Shown here piece by piece: positions 10,801 through 19,270 of a stretch of 49,579 nucleotides of DNA. The first letter of the stretch is position 1. Every line of letters starts with the position of its first letter. The notes beneath the pieces were generated by a model. The model was not told the DNA's origin and did no database searches. It worked only from the letters and a program-made list of their open reading frames with translations. Both the position numbers and the translations under genes were made by a program. Source of the DNA: a virus; IMG/VR virus record IMGVR_UViG_3300021354_000001, positions 64,067 through 113,645 of that record; one strand, given 5' to 3'.

Positions 10801-12903
10801 TATGAACCAGCTAAAAGATTATATGATTACATAATAGAAAGAAATAAATATAATGCATCTATAGGGTATTTAAGTAAACAAGATGCTGCTAGAACATTTC
10901 TACCATGGATACCTATGGGTATTGTTGAAACTTTAGCTGCTGGTGGAGATTTAAAGATGGCAGAAAACTTATTACAGCATATATCTATAGATAGTGATGA
11001 AGCAGGGTTCAGTAATTATGATCCACGTTCTGGAAAAGAAATTAATAGAATCCCTATATATTTTACTAAAGAAGTTAAAGGAAAAGCTGCAAGTGAAGAC
11101 ATATTTAAAATAATGGCATTATATAATGCTGCAGCAATTAGATTTAAATTCATGCAGGATATTGAAGGACAAGCATTATTACTTTCAGATATAGAAGAGA
11201 ATAAAGATTCTATTAATACATCATGGTTTGGTAGATCAAGAATAAAAAATGGCAAGTTAGATATCATTGAAGGAGATAACACTAGTAACTCTGATTTATT
11301 AAAAGCCATGATTAAGATAGTATTATATAATCAAAGATATTTAGGCACTGCTAACTTTGATGCTTTATTAGGAAAGATCGGTGACTGGGGCCAAAATGTT
11401 AATAAAGCTTTAGGAATTAATATATTTCCAGAAGGGCAAATTAGTCTTAATCAAACTGTACATGCTTTAAATAATTATTTTAGACTTAAAACATTAGGTA
11501 TTAGTATTTTATCACCTATGTCTAACCTATTAGGAGGTACATTCCAATCTATGATTAACTCTGAGAAATATTTTACTAGAGCAGATCATATGAAATATCA
11601 AATAATAACTGCTGGTAAATTATTTGGAATTAGTTTTGAAAATAGAGAAAAGATACTTAAAGCACTAGATTATTTTCTTCCTTATTCAGAAAACTATACA
11701 GCAGAATATGCTAGAGAGCTTTCTTTAAATAAATTAGATGGAGATAAAATAAACCATTTTATGATGGGGCTTATGTCTAAATCTGAAAAAAGTGTTCAGT
11801 TTACAAATTTTTTAAGTTTTATTAATAATACAATAATTAAAGATAGTGTAGTTTTTAATACTAGAGAGTATGTAAGAACACTTCCTGAGTTTAAAAATAT
11901 GTTTATTGGTTCTCAATCAGAACAATTAAATAGAAGAGAAGCTTTTGATAATGAAGTGGATAGACTTAATAAAGAATTTGGTATATTAAAACTTGGAGAA
12001 ATAATCAACAATCAATTTGTTATTCCTGGTATAGAAAGATCTTCTGATAATATTATTAAGTTAAGAACACAAATACAGCAAATTAATACAGATGCATTAG
12101 GTACTATGACAGAGTCTCAAAAAAGAATGCTAAATGCTATGATTTTAACAGATTCTGCAGCGATGTTTAAAGGATGGATTCCACGAATGGTTGATGTAAG
12201 ATTTGGTGATCTTAAATATAACTCAGCATCTCAAGCTTGGGAGTTTGGTAGAATGAGAACATTTGCTAATGAAGTTACTAAAAGAAATTTTTATACATTA
12301 GGTAACTTAAAAGGATTACTATCAGGAACTGTTACAGAAGAAGGATTTAAAAGAATGAAAGAAGATTATGAAAAGAAGAAAGAAGACTATGAAAAACAAA
12401 CAGGAAGAAAGTTTAATATGACTGAAGATGAATTCATGAACTTATATCACAGAAACTTAAGAGGATCTATATTTGATGTATTAGCTAGTCTTACGTTTCT
12501 TGGAATCTTCTTAGGACTTAAAGCTAATGAGCCAGATAAAAATCAGGATGCACAAATTAGAAATAGCTATAAGTTTATGTTAAAAGCAGCTGATAAGTTT
12601 AGAGATGAGCTTACATATTTCTATGATCCATCCAGTATTAGTGGGTTAATTAGTACAGGGATATTTCCTACATTTAAATTAGTTACAGATTTTGAAAAGC
12701 TATTAGCTAATTTTATGAAATATAATTGGGGATTAATTCATGGAAAAAGTTCAGAAGATATGAAAGATATACATTTTATTAAATATTTTATGAATGAGAT
12801 TCCAGGAGTTAACCAAATGCAACCATATTTAACAATGGCTGTTCCTGATGTAGCTAAAGTGATGGGTATTCAACCACAATCTCAGTCTGGATTTAATAGG
12901 TAA
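7876..12903 (+). CDS. Giant probable virion protein with RecB-like PD-(D/E)XK nuclease domain
   Basis: 1675 residues. The start ATG lies 3 nt after the preceding stop. A RecB/Cas4-type nuclease core is visible: GTTWHAVQD at residues 416-424 (the G..H motif), an Asp at 503 (STVDFM), DWK at 517-519 (D-x-K), then a Q..Y-like helix (QWYKIGAW). The N-terminal ~300 residues contain EEGMHFVV and a later EEAIAKVLIEH, faintly like a degenerate zincin, but I do not claim a protease. The C-terminal half has no domain I recognise. It holds one strongly hydrophobic stretch (DVLASLTFLGIFLGL) and the segment GWIPRMVDVRFGDLKY. Its size and place beside the RNAP-helicase giant suggest a second packaged or injected protein. 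Helicase and nuclease on adjacent proteins could act together on DNA ends. The nuclease call is fairly sure and the virion location is inferred. Confidence 0.7.
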   Translation: MIGCQDGIQNAIRKYVEDKSYLRFDGKDFIEVLTSYKARVNPSNYYRVAESVAKKLNKDINTDLVLGKIFYPKQYSDGVGVIAAPTKEQLALLNAAGEAEYKQALDSLDEVMPKKDRLDLENNTSFGVNSEGDSMLQKPGTESSLASPETVNLVKDLLTRLGVDIKEVEKIYNNGVKQNANGIARLTQRLVEVIQGAEAKSLGEEGMHFVVAIIKQTNPQLYKQLLKEINSYDMLNRVYENYGTDPNYQLNGKPDVLKLKEEAIAKVLIEHIIDKNEGSTEKPENLAKTETWWQKIINFIKGLFAKNGFDKAAMDIITGKDIGTAADIREEAGRTFEQKKTGDSQTDTFDLIKEEESKMTPPDNTKKTPYTYNGKDVGLRTSDVIKEYYNDVFRGRKGGTDEEFAEAINSIYAETGTTWHAVQDSLVKNVFTDKDGYVREIEGDDSDYISNLDEIDRGIYTMLKDNMRDRIKSLNEDRKTRFLSEVMIINPKYGRAGLASTVDFMAIKSNGNIILLDWKFMKLNTDKYQDVQWYKIGAWNEQMDLIKNTLVKAYGINPNRFEQAMMIPIRANYSSVNKAKNILPRLLSIEIGDVNIKNIALDYLIPVGIESQSTGKDRIDRLLKSLNADYKAMANQPAIGFTAKSEKAEQMNAAFSAIRKLQMQQDIKPLLKQADILMYYIKKTINNYKTNWEGTDPFIYSDEVMSSFSDELRNHQASLNPYLTLNTALAELFENDLDKDQKELKTRLRDTVFEAADLMESLKETQIKFGENFLAAREGFDELAKADKIVRGMAWLFNSIPLIQTRGIQVFFAKENRTLALAAQEIFNQAEQLKSISKEYLPMATSKGLTRKNILDPIKKKDKHELIDEYNPEFYEQLKTKIEEGDIKWIRDNVDIDATKALLQERLDKELESVTNRGNAEGLSEDELNRKLDAKRREWDSSEKGAGWLQYYQVKQNPIRDKWESPEFKKLNSPGYEPAKRLYDYIIERNKYNASIGYLSKQDAARTFLPWIPMGIVETLAAGGDLKMAENLLQHISIDSDEAGFSNYDPRSGKEINRIPIYFTKEVKGKAASEDIFKIMALYNAAAIRFKFMQDIEGQALLLSDIEENKDSINTSWFGRSRIKNGKLDIIEGDNTSNSDLLKAMIKIVLYNQRYLGTANFDALLGKIGDWGQNVNKALGINIFPEGQISLNQTVHALNNYFRLKTLGISILSPMSNLLGGTFQSMINSEKYFTRADHMKYQIITAGKLFGISFENREKILKALDYFLPYSENYTAEYARELSLNKLDGDKINHFMMGLMSKSEKSVQFTNFLSFINNTIIKDSVVFNTREYVRTLPEFKNMFIGSQSEQLNRREAFDNEVDRLNKEFGILKLGEIINNQFVIPGIERSSDNIIKLRTQIQQINTDALGTMTESQKRMLNAMILTDSAAMFKGWIPRMVDVRFGDLKYNSASQAWEFGRMRTFANEVTKRNFYTLGNLKGLLSGTVTEEGFKRMKEDYEKKKEDYEKQTGRKFNMTEDEFMNLYHRNLRGSIFDVLASLTFLGIFLGLKANEPDKNQDAQIRNSYKFMLKAADKFRDELTYFYDPSSISGLISTGIFPTFKLVTDFEKLLANFMKYNWGLIHGKSSEDMKDIHFIKYFMNEIPGVNQMQPYLTMAVPDVAKVMGIQPQSQSGFNR

Positions 12904-12916
12904 TAAAAGCTAGACT

Positions 12917-12941
12917 AATGCTATATTATGTAGCATAGTTT
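12917..12941 (+). terminator. Weak hairpin after the giant genes
   Basis: ATGCTA (12918-12923) pairs with TAGCAT (12931-12936) around a 7-nt loop and is followed by AGTTTTAT. The stem is only 6 bp and the U-run is short, so it may be a weak terminator or a processing site before the fibre promoter. Confidence 0.35.
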
Positions 12942-12952
12942 TATATAATACA

Positions 12953-12981
12953 TTGAAACTAAATTAAATTCGTTACTTTTG
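12953..12981 (+). promoter_or_regulatory. Bacteroidota-type promoter for the fibre gene
   Basis: TTG at 12953-12955 and TACTTTTG at 12974-12981, spaced by 18 nt, match the Bacteroidota -33/-7 consensus (TTG-N19-TAnnTTTG). Transcription would start near 12987 and leave a leader of about 85 nt before the fibre ATG at 13075. Confidence 0.75.
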
Positions 12982-12986
12982 CGTAT

Positions 12987-13017
12987 ATAGGTGTATATTG
13001 TTAGGATGTACACCTAT
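12987..13017 (+). promoter_or_regulatory. Stem-loop at the 5' end of the fibre mRNA leader
   Basis: ATAGGTGTA (12987-12995) pairs perfectly with TACACCTAT (13009-13017) around a 13-nt loop. It sits at the predicted transcription start, where a hairpin would protect the message from 5'-end decay. A second small stem, CACA-TAGC-TGTG, follows near 13027-13038. The role in stability is inference. Confidence 0.5.
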
Positions 13018-13074
13018 TTTGCATACCACATAGCTGTGTGTTAATTATTTATACATTTTGATTATTTAATATAT

Positions 13075-16000
13075 ATGGAAATTAATTGCTCCGTTGAACC
13101 ATGTCCAGTGATACTAAATGCTACCTGCGTATTTTATGAAGGTGCTAACTTAGTATATACAGGTATCAATACAAATGATAGTGTCCAAACTGCTCTACAA
13201 AAAATAGATGCTAAGTTTGGTGATGCTGCCATTGGATATATATTTCAAAATGGTATAATACAAACTGGTCCAGGATTACCTGTACAACTAGGTGGAACCT
13301 TGATACAGAACACAGTGATTCTTAGTGGTGGTTATACATTTAAGATTACAGATTCTATTGAGTCTGGTGCATTAATAACAACAGGTGGTACATCTTCTGA
13401 TTTTGTAAAAGGAGATGGTAGTCTTGATCCTGGTCCATATCAACCTTCTGGTAATTATATATCAGCTCTAACAGGAGATGGTACAGCCACAGGTCCTGGT
13501 TCTAGTGTATTCACACTAGCTAGTGTAAATCCTAATCCTGGTACTTATGGAACAGCAACACAAGTTCCTATAGTAACAGTGAATACAAAAGGACTTGTAA
13601 CAAACATCACTCCTGTAACTATAACAGTTCCTTCAGGTATACTTATATTTGTGGGTGATGTAACAGGAATAGGTGTAACAGGTTCTCCTACAACACTAAC
13701 ATTAGCAAATGTTAATAGTAATATATATGGTGGTAATACATTCTTAAAATTCTCAGTGAATGCTAAAGGATTAGTTACATCAGCTACTCCTGTAGGCAGT
13801 TTAGATATTATATCTGCATTAGGATATACTCCTGTTCCAACAACTAGAACATTAACAATTAATGGTGTTACACAAAACTTAGCAGCTAATAGAAGTTGGG
13901 TTATCCCAGCAGGAACTAGTGGTACGTCTGGTACATCTGGTACATCAGGAACTAGTGGTTCTTCTGGAACTACAGGAACTAGTGGAAGCAGTGGTACAAG
14001 TGCAACAAGTGGAACTAGTGGCTCTAGTGGTTCTAGCGGTACTAGTGGTACAGATGGTACAAGTGGTACAACAGGTAGCTCAGGTACTTCAGGTTCATCA
14101 GGAACTAGTGGAACTACTGGTTCATCTGGAACTAGTGGAACTACTGGCACATCAGGAACTACAGGTACAAGTGGAAGCTCTGGTACATCAGGTTCTTCAG
14201 GAACTTCTGGTACTACAGGTACATCAGGAACATCTGGTACTAGTGGAAGCTCAGGTACTACAGGTACTAGTGGTAGTAGTGGAACTTCAGGATCAAGTGG
14301 AACAGCAGGAACAACAGGTACATCAGGTACATCAGGTACTGATGGAACAGGAGGAACCTCTGGTACAACTGGTACTAGTGGCTCTAGTGGAACATCAGGA
14401 TCTAGTGGCACATCAGGATCTAGTGGAACAAGTGGTACTAGTGGTACAAACGGAACTGGTGGTACATCAGGTACAACAGGAACTAGTGGTAGTTCAGGAA
14501 CCACTGGAACTAGTGGTTCTAGTGGTAGTTCAGGTACTAATGGTACAGGAGGTACTAGTGGAACATCTGGCTCTAGTGGAACTAGTGGCACCACTGGTAC
14601 ATCTGGAACAAGTGGTACCAATGGTACAGGTGGTACATCTGGAACAAGCGGAACTAGTGGTAGCTCTGGAACTACAGGTACAAGTGGAACTACAGGTACA
14701 AGTGGATCTAGTGGAACAAGTGCAACTAGTGGAACAAGTGGAACCGATGGTACAGGAGGAACTTCTGGCACATCAGGTACAACAGGCTCTAGTGGTTCTA
14801 GTGGAACAACAGGAACTAGTGGCTCAAGTGGAACTAGTGGAAGCTCAGGTACAAGTGGTACAACAGGAACATCAGGCTCAACAGGAACAAGTGGTAGCTC
14901 TGGAACAAGTGGAACTGATGGAACAGGTGGTACAAGTGGTACTGCTGGTACATCAGGAACAAGTGCTACATCAGGTACTAGTGGTTCAACAGGAACTAGT
15001 GGTAGCAGTGGTACTACAGGAACCTCTGGTTCAAGTGGAACAACAGGCACTAGTGGTACAAGCGGAACAGCAGGTACTTCAGGTATCAATGGTGTATCTG
15101 GAGGTCAAGTATATTGGATTAACCAATCAGTTGCAGCAAGTCCTGCAGTAAATACAGATAGACAATTATCACCAACACCAACAAGTACAACAACTCAAAC
15201 TGTTACTTCAACTATTGCAAGTGGTGCATCTAGTATTATAAATACATATATCACAGATGGCGGTGTACCAGGATTAACAAGTCTTTCAGGAGGTAACTGG
15301 GGATTTACTACTCATTTTACAATACAAAATAGTAATTCATCTTTTGATGTATATGGTAAGGTATATAAATATACAATTGGAGGAGTAAGTACATTATTAG
15401 GAACAACAAACTTAGTTCCAATAGCTTATAGTACACTTGTACAACAATTTTTCTATGATACATTTGTTGCTGGTCAAAGTTTAGCTTCAACAGACAGAAT
15501 ATATATAGAATTATGGGCAACCAATACTTCTAATCAATCTCACACAATAACTTTCTATACAGAGGATGGTTCTTACTATTCTTATGTACAAACAACATTC
15601 ACAGCTCCTTCTGGTACTAGTGGTACTTCTGGTACTTCTGGTGTTGGTGGAACTAGTGGCTCAAGTGGTACATCTGGCTCTACAGGAACTAGCGGTAGTA
15701 GTGGGGTGAGTGGTTCTAGTGGAACAACAGGCACAAGTGGAACAACAGGTACAAGTGGTTCATCAGGATCTAGTGGAACTTCTGCTACCAATGGTACAGG
15801 AGGTACATCAGGTACAAGTGGAACTACAGGTTCTAGTGGATCTTCAGGTACAACAGGAACAAGTGGTAGCTCTGGAACTTCTGCAACAAGTGGAACTAGT
15901 GGTACAACTGGCACATCTGGTTCTAGTGGAACTTCAGCTACATCAGGAACATCTGGTACTAATGGTACAGGTGGAACAAGCGGTACTAGTGGCACAACAG

Positions 16001-18819
16001 GAACATCAGGAACTACTGGAAGTTCTGGTACAAGTGGTATTAATGGAACATCAGGAACTTCTGGTTCTACAGGAACATCAGGTAGTTCAGGAACAAGTGG
16101 TACTTCTGGAATTAATGGTACATCAGGATCTTCAGGCAGTAGTGGAATTAATGGTACATCGGGTTCTTCAGGAACTAGTGGTATAAATGGAACTAATGGC
16201 ACATCAGGTAGCTCTGGTATAAATGGAACTAGTGGTACATCAGGAACATCTGGTACCACTGGTACAAGTGGATCTAGTGGTCTTAGTGGTTCTAGTGGAA
16301 CTTCTGGAACAACAGGTACTAGTGGTTCTTCTGGAACTTCTGGAACATCAGGAACTTCTGGAACAACAGGAACAAGTGGTACAAGTGGAACCAATGGAAC
16401 AGGTGGTACATCAGGAACCACAGGAACATCAGGCTCTAGTGGTACATCAGCTACAAGTGGCACCTCTGGTACAACAGGAACTTCTGGAACTAGCGGAGTT
16501 AATGGAACAAGTGGTAGCACTGGTACATCAGGAACAAGTGGAACTTCTGGTACTAGTGGAACCAATGCTTACTTTAGTGGTACACTTAATTATGTAGCTA
16601 AATTTACAGGTAGTGGAACAACAATAGGTAATAGTTTATTATTTGATAATGGTAGTGGTGTAACAGTGGGGAGTGCAACAGTGGTTAGGGCATTTAATAT
16701 TTATTCTGCCACTGCTGATAACCAATTATTAATAGCTGGACCTGCTCCTTCAGTTTCTTTAGCTGATGCATTAACAGGTGCTACCTACCAAGCAAAATTT
16801 GGTTTAGCCACAGGTGTAAATCAATTTGTAACCAATTCAGTTGCAGGTGATTTTGCTATTTCTTCACAAGGAACAAGTAATATCTTATTTGGTATTAATG
16901 GAGTAGAGGCAATGCGTGTTTTTGGTTCTACCAAGAATGTAAGCATAGGTGGAAATTCTACCGATTTAGGATTTAAATTGTATGTAAATGGTACATCAAA
17001 TATAACAGGTCAATTAAAATTAGGCTCTACAATTACCAATGGTACATATACCTATACCCTTCCTTCTGCAACAGGTACTTTGGCTTTAACTAGTGATATA
17101 CCAAGTGGTGCAATTACAGGAAGTGGAACTACCAACTACCTACCTAAATTTACAGGTGCAAGTACAATAGGGAATAGTTTAGTTTATGATAATGGAGCAA
17201 ATGCCGTTGCGGTTGGAACAAATAGCCCAAATGATTTTGGAGGTTCTTTTAAAATATTAGAAGTAAGAGGAACTAGTGGAGGTTATTTATTAGCATCAAA
17301 TTCAGATAACAGTACTATTGCACAAGTTGGTGTAGGTACAGGTATTGCATATTATGGATTAAGAACAGTTGGTAGTATTGCTTTTACTATTAATAGTTCT
17401 GAAAAAATGCGTCTTGACGCTTCAGGCAATTTAGGATTAGGAGTTACACCGAGTGCGTGGGGAAGTACACAAAAAGCTATTGAAGTTAATGGAGCAACAA
17501 TGTTTGGAGGAGGAGGATACAATGCCTATTATACTTCTAATGCATATTATAATGCAGGTTGGAAATATATAAATGCAGGTTCTTATGCTGCTGCGTTATA
17601 TGCAAGTGAAAATGGTTCTCACAATTGGTCGGTAGCAGCAGCAGGAACGGCAGGTAACGCTATATCCTTTACCCAAGCAATGACCTTGTTTAGTGATGGT
17701 AATTTACTTTTAACAAATAGTACAGTTACTAATGCAGGCTACAAACTAGATGTTAATGGTACAGGAAGGTTTAGTGGGGCATTAACAGGTACAACGGGTA
17801 GTTTTTCTAGTACAATGAATGCCGATTCTTATGGAATGGCAGGTGTTGCACAAGCAATGACTTGGACAACTAATACTTTAAGATTAGGACAAGGAAGTTA
17901 TTGGAATAATATAGAATTATGGGATGGTAGTGCTATTAGATTGAAAGTAGCAAGTGGTGGTAATGTAGGTATAGGAACAAGTAGTCCTAATGACCTTTTA
18001 CATATTAATGGAAGTGGCATTATAAAAATGCAAATACAAGGTAGTACAGAAGCACAATTAAGATTAAATAGTGGCTATGGTCAAATATCAAATGTAAGCG
18101 GAGATTTATATTATACTATTGAATCAGCATCGGGTAGCCAAATATTTAGGACAGGTTCTTCTACCGAAAGAATGCGTATTACAAGTGATGGTAAATTACT
18201 TTTGGGTACTTCAACGGCAGCAACATACTTACTAGATGTTAATGGTACAGGAAGGTTTAGTGGGCAAGTAAGATTTGGAACAGGTTTATATATTGAAACT
18301 AATGGTGATTTTTACCAACCATTTACAGGACAAATACAAATATCAGGAGTAGCAGGAAATACGACATATCCATCTTATGGCTTTTATGGAAATACAGGTA
18401 TAGGTATGTATAGAGAAAGTGCTGATGTTTTAGCATTTGTTACAAGTGGGGTTAAAAGACTTACCATATCATCCACAGGAGCAGCTACATTTAGTAGTAC
18501 AGTTACCGCTACTCAATTTAAGACAGGTGAAATGGTATATAGTGCTAATCAAATATATAGAAATAGTGCTAGTGAAATGTATGTAAACTATTCAGGTACA
18601 GGAGTAACGCATGTAGGAAATCCAACATCAGGACTTAGTTTTTATGGAACCGCAATATTTAGTAGTACAATAAAGACAGAAGCACCTACAACAGCACTAG
18701 CAGGAGCAATGAAATTTGGAGCAAGACAAGCAGGTCTAGCAGTAACACCAGCAGGATATTGGACAGTAAATATTGACGGAACAGATTATTATATTAACTT
18801 ATTTAACACATCACCATAA
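13075..18819 (+). CDS. Giant tail fibre with two collagen-like Gly-X-Y blocks
   Basis: 1914 residues. The N-terminal ~280 residues include a short helical motif (NDSVQTALQKIDAKF) seen in many phage appendage proteins and are probably virion-proximal. Residues 280-675 and 847-1164 are Gly-X-Y repeats made almost only of GTS, GSS and GTT triplets with rare GTD, GTN, GGT and GIN. They are separated by a ~170-residue globular insert. The C-terminal ~750 residues hold fibre-type repeats such as MRVFGS..NVSIGG, LYVNGTS, YTLPSATGTLAL, EKMRLDASGNLGLG and ERMRITSDGKLLLG, ending without an S74 chaperone domain. The protein would be a long trimeric fibre with its receptor-binding tip at the C terminus. 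It has its own promoter. From about nt 16900 the codon and CpG use changes sharply, which suggests an exchanged tip. Confidence 0.88.
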   Translation: MEINCSVEPCPVILNATCVFYEGANLVYTGINTNDSVQTALQKIDAKFGDAAIGYIFQNGIIQTGPGLPVQLGGTLIQNTVILSGGYTFKITDSIESGALITTGGTSSDFVKGDGSLDPGPYQPSGNYISALTGDGTATGPGSSVFTLASVNPNPGTYGTATQVPIVTVNTKGLVTNITPVTITVPSGILIFVGDVTGIGVTGSPTTLTLANVNSNIYGGNTFLKFSVNAKGLVTSATPVGSLDIISALGYTPVPTTRTLTINGVTQNLAANRSWVIPAGTSGTSGTSGTSGTSGSSGTTGTSGSSGTSATSGTSGSSGSSGTSGTDGTSGTTGSSGTSGSSGTSGTTGSSGTSGTTGTSGTTGTSGSSGTSGSSGTSGTTGTSGTSGTSGSSGTTGTSGSSGTSGSSGTAGTTGTSGTSGTDGTGGTSGTTGTSGSSGTSGSSGTSGSSGTSGTSGTNGTGGTSGTTGTSGSSGTTGTSGSSGSSGTNGTGGTSGTSGSSGTSGTTGTSGTSGTNGTGGTSGTSGTSGSSGTTGTSGTTGTSGSSGTSATSGTSGTDGTGGTSGTSGTTGSSGSSGTTGTSGSSGTSGSSGTSGTTGTSGSTGTSGSSGTSGTDGTGGTSGTAGTSGTSATSGTSGSTGTSGSSGTTGTSGSSGTTGTSGTSGTAGTSGINGVSGGQVYWINQSVAASPAVNTDRQLSPTPTSTTTQTVTSTIASGASSIINTYITDGGVPGLTSLSGGNWGFTTHFTIQNSNSSFDVYGKVYKYTIGGVSTLLGTTNLVPIAYSTLVQQFFYDTFVAGQSLASTDRIYIELWATNTSNQSHTITFYTEDGSYYSYVQTTFTAPSGTSGTSGTSGVGGTSGSSGTSGSTGTSGSSGVSGSSGTTGTSGTTGTSGSSGSSGTSATNGTGGTSGTSGTTGSSGSSGTTGTSGSSGTSATSGTSGTTGTSGSSGTSATSGTSGTNGTGGTSGTSGTTGTSGTTGSSGTSGINGTSGTSGSTGTSGSSGTSGTSGINGTSGSSGSSGINGTSGSSGTSGINGTNGTSGSSGINGTSGTSGTSGTTGTSGSSGLSGSSGTSGTTGTSGSSGTSGTSGTSGTTGTSGTSGTNGTGGTSGTTGTSGSSGTSATSGTSGTTGTSGTSGVNGTSGSTGTSGTSGTSGTSGTNAYFSGTLNYVAKFTGSGTTIGNSLLFDNGSGVTVGSATVVRAFNIYSATADNQLLIAGPAPSVSLADALTGATYQAKFGLATGVNQFVTNSVAGDFAISSQGTSNILFGINGVEAMRVFGSTKNVSIGGNSTDLGFKLYVNGTSNITGQLKLGSTITNGTYTYTLPSATGTLALTSDIPSGAITGSGTTNYLPKFTGASTIGNSLVYDNGANAVAVGTNSPNDFGGSFKILEVRGTSGGYLLASNSDNSTIAQVGVGTGIAYYGLRTVGSIAFTINSSEKMRLDASGNLGLGVTPSAWGSTQKAIEVNGATMFGGGGYNAYYTSNAYYNAGWKYINAGSYAAALYASENGSHNWSVAAAGTAGNAISFTQAMTLFSDGNLLLTNSTVTNAGYKLDVNGTGRFSGALTGTTGSFSSTMNADSYGMAGVAQAMTWTTNTLRLGQGSYWNNIELWDGSAIRLKVASGGNVGIGTSSPNDLLHINGSGIIKMQIQGSTEAQLRLNSGYGQISNVSGDLYYTIESASGSQIFRTGSSTERMRITSDGKLLLGTSTAATYLLDVNGTGRFSGQVRFGTGLYIETNGDFYQPFTGQIQISGVAGNTTYPSYGFYGNTGIGMYRESADVLAFVTSGVKRLTISSTGAATFSSTVTATQFKTGEMVYSANQIYRNSASEMYVNYSGTGVTHVGNPTSGLSFYGTAIFSSTIKTEAPTTALAGAMKFGARQAGLAVTPAGYWTVNIDGTDYYINLFNTSP
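13912..15099 (+). repeat. Collagen-like Gly-X-Y repeat block 1
   Basis: 132 consecutive triplets, nearly all GTS, GSS, GTT or GTx. Proline is absent, unlike classical collagen. A few triplets replace Gly by Ala (GTS-ATS). Synonymous codons for Gly, Thr and Ser are mixed, so the DNA is less repetitive than the protein. The bias opens long reading frames in other frames, which I treat as shadows. Confidence 0.95.
15613..16566 (+). repeat. Collagen-like Gly-X-Y repeat block 2
   Basis: 106 triplets of the same Thr/Ser-rich, proline-free kind, with more GIN/GTN units than block 1 (for example around nt 16036-16240). It joins the globular insert to the C-terminal fibre tip. Confidence 0.95.
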
Positions 18820-18831
18820 AAAAATAAAATT

Positions 18832-19215
18832 ATGAAATTAATTCAACCAGTAACTTCTTGGGCAAATGGGCAATCCGTAGAAGCAAAAATTTTAAATGCC
18901 TATTCAATAAATGACAACTTAGTAAATTCAGCTAATTTCTACTATGCTCTTTTAGAAGAGAATGCAGATGAAAGCGTAGGTGCAATGGTAGCACAAGGAA
19001 ATCTTACAATGACAGGAGATGATTATACAAATTATGAAACTAACCTTTATGCTTGGGATTGGGTAGCAGCACAATTAAATCTTACTATCATAGGCGATTA
19101 TGTCCCACCAGTACCAAGTACAACAACCACAACAACTGAAGCTCCAGTGGAAACAACAACAACTACCACCACCACTGAAGAACCATTAACCACCACTACT
19201 ACTACTACTATTTAA
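18832..19215 (+). CDS. Small virion-type protein with Thr-rich C-terminal tail
   Basis: 127 residues, starting 12 nt after the fibre stop. The first ~90 residues form a compact domain (KLIQPVTSWANG at the start, NLYAWDWVAAQL near the end). It is followed by an almost pure Thr tail broken by EAP and EEP. The position suggests a fibre accessory or an additional appendage. The same kind of Thr tail ends several small genes at 25.8-28.3 kb. CpG use is like that of the fibre tip and unlike the rest of the window, so it may have been acquired with it. Function unknown. Confidence 0.75.
   Translation: MKLIQPVTSWANGQSVEAKILNAYSINDNLVNSANFYYALLEENADESVGAMVAQGNLTMTGDDYTNYETNLYAWDWVAAQLNLTIIGDYVPPVPSTTTTTTEAPVETTTTTTTTEEPLTTTTTTTI
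19120..19209 (+). repeat. ACN triplet repeat coding a Thr tail
   Basis: Runs of ACA/ACC/ACT codons encode poly-Thr at the C terminus of the preceding gene. Changes in repeat number would alter tail length without a frameshift. Confidence 0.85.
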
Positions 19216-19221
19216 AATAAT

Positions 19222-19252
19222 TTGGTAAATTAAATTATTTAAAATAGCTTTG
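19222..19252 (+). promoter_or_regulatory. Bacteroidota-type promoter
   Basis: TTTGG with TTG at 19222-19224 and TAGCTTTG at 19245-19252, 20-nt spacer, upstream of the ATG at 19271. The flanking sequence (TTTGGTAAATTAAATTA) resembles the promoter near 23381 and the one near 30361. Confidence 0.75.
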
Positions 19253-19270
19253 TAGGAAAATCAAAACATT

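Noticed and set aside
12904-13074. tRNA or small RNA gene in the largest intergenic gap of the first half
   Set aside because: The 171 nt hold a weak hairpin, a promoter and a leader hairpin; no cloverleaf or CCA end was seen. No tRNA was recognised elsewhere by eye either.
13545-15089. Long - strand open frame (poly Val/Pro/Leu) opposite the first Gly-X-Y block, and a similar one at 15582-16565
   Set aside because: Produced by the biased triplets of the fibre repeats; composition is a direct mirror of GTS/GSS codons, with no plausible domain or promoter.
13919-15151. + strand frame rich in Val/Gln/Leu within the fibre, with smaller copies at 15710-16186 and 16223-16597
   Set aside because: Shifted reading of the same repeats; the fibre frame continues on both sides with recognisable domains.
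13912-16566. CRISPR-like repetition
   Set aside because: The repeats are coding triplets without spacer-repeat periodicity.
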